This document shows positions 5,235-5,402 of a stretch of DNA of 5,402 bases, piece after piece (within the stretch, counting starts at the first letter, position 1; every line of letters begins with the position of its first letter). Origin of the DNA: Phycisphaerae bacterium (GTDB lineage: Bacteria > Planctomycetota > Phycisphaerae > UBA1845 > Fen-1342). The position numbers were made by a program, and so were the translations under genes. The stretch is taken from the NCBI GenBank assembly GCA_022842805.1, contig JALHOX010000139.1, positions 4,865-10,266 on the forward strand, read 5' to 3'. Below the pieces are notes generated by a model. That model did not search any database. It was not told the origin of the DNA and saw nothing but the letters and a program-made list of their open reading frames with translations.

Positions 5235-5402
5235 TGGAGGTGGCGGGGGTTGAACCCGCCGCTTGCTTCGTCGTTACGGACGAAGGTTGCGTCGATCTTT
5301 GGAGCACTTTCGTGCTCGTTGGATCACTCTGTGCGTGCCGGCCGGTTTTCTTGCAGCCGCGGGGCGGGCTGGCGCGCCGCACCGTTGCGATGTTGCCGTC
5401 GC
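5235..5402 (-). ncRNA. ssrA: Probable tmRNA (SsrA), 3' portion only
   Basis: The minus strand ends in a canonical T-arm: stem GCGGG (5259-5255), loop TTCAACC (5254-5248), stem CCCGC (5247-5243). It is followed by the acceptor strand CACCTCC (5242-5236) and discriminator A (5235). The same acceptor strand ends the Thermus tmRNA, and E. coli tmRNA has CAGCTCC. The matching 5' strand (GGAGGTG or a G-U variant) is absent from the remaining 160 bases, which rules out an ordinary tRNA and fits a long RNA running off the right edge. tmRNA rescues stalled ribosomes with SmpB; its tag frame would lie beyond 5402. Local hairpins are 5317-5302 with a GAAA tetraloop and 5285-5266 with seven pairs. CCA is not encoded. 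The usual GGAC just before the T-stem is not seen, so confidence is moderate. Confidence 0.68.

Noticed and set aside
5235..5310. Ordinary tRNA gene on the minus strand
   Set aside because: The T-arm and acceptor 3' strand are present, but no GGAGGTG 5' acceptor strand, D-arm or 7-base anticodon loop lies within tRNA distance.
4774..5382. Open frame of 202 codons on the minus strand spanning the repeat region and tmRNA end
   Set aside because: It translates the heptad repeats into low-complexity S/T/R/P text, runs through the tRNA-like end, and overlaps the start of the lipoprotein gene.

Overview
The window looks like chromosomal DNA from a high-GC bacterium, most plausibly a member of the Planctomycetota. 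This is inferred from the overall style: a calcium-loop lipoprotein with an Asp-rich linker, a BtpA-family TIM-barrel protein outside any photosynthesis setting, weak Shine-Dalgarno use, and intergenic arrays of short repeats. No single marker proves the phylum.

Layout. Positions 1-164 hold the 5' end of an unrecognised gene on the minus strand, which runs off the left edge. A divergent intergenic region (165-307) separates it from three plus-strand genes: a HEAT-repeat-like protein (308-1732), a small membrane protein (1803-2120) and a BtpA/SgcQ-family protein (2209-3015). A 13-bp perfect hairpin (3033-3073) sits between btpA and the convergent minus-strand gene for a secreted lipoprotein (3122-4795). 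That lipoprotein has an Asp/Gly-rich linker and two DxDxDGxxD calcium loops. The 439 bases from 4796 to 5234 carry no credible gene. They hold a four-tract G-quadruplex motif and a G-rich array built from 7-base units, including three copies of a 49-base block. The right edge (5235-5402) contains a tRNA-like 3' end (T-arm plus acceptor strand) on the minus strand. It is best read as the 3' part of a tmRNA (ssrA) gene whose 5' half and tag lie outside the window.

How it fits together. The three plus-strand genes are spaced 70 and 88 bases apart, so they could be co-transcribed but are not tightly coupled. No shared pathway is evident. The lipoprotein stands alone with its own good ribosome binding site. 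The most unusual part is the heptanucleotide repeat region between the tmRNA and the lipoprotein gene. No defence system, mobile element or CRISPR array was found.
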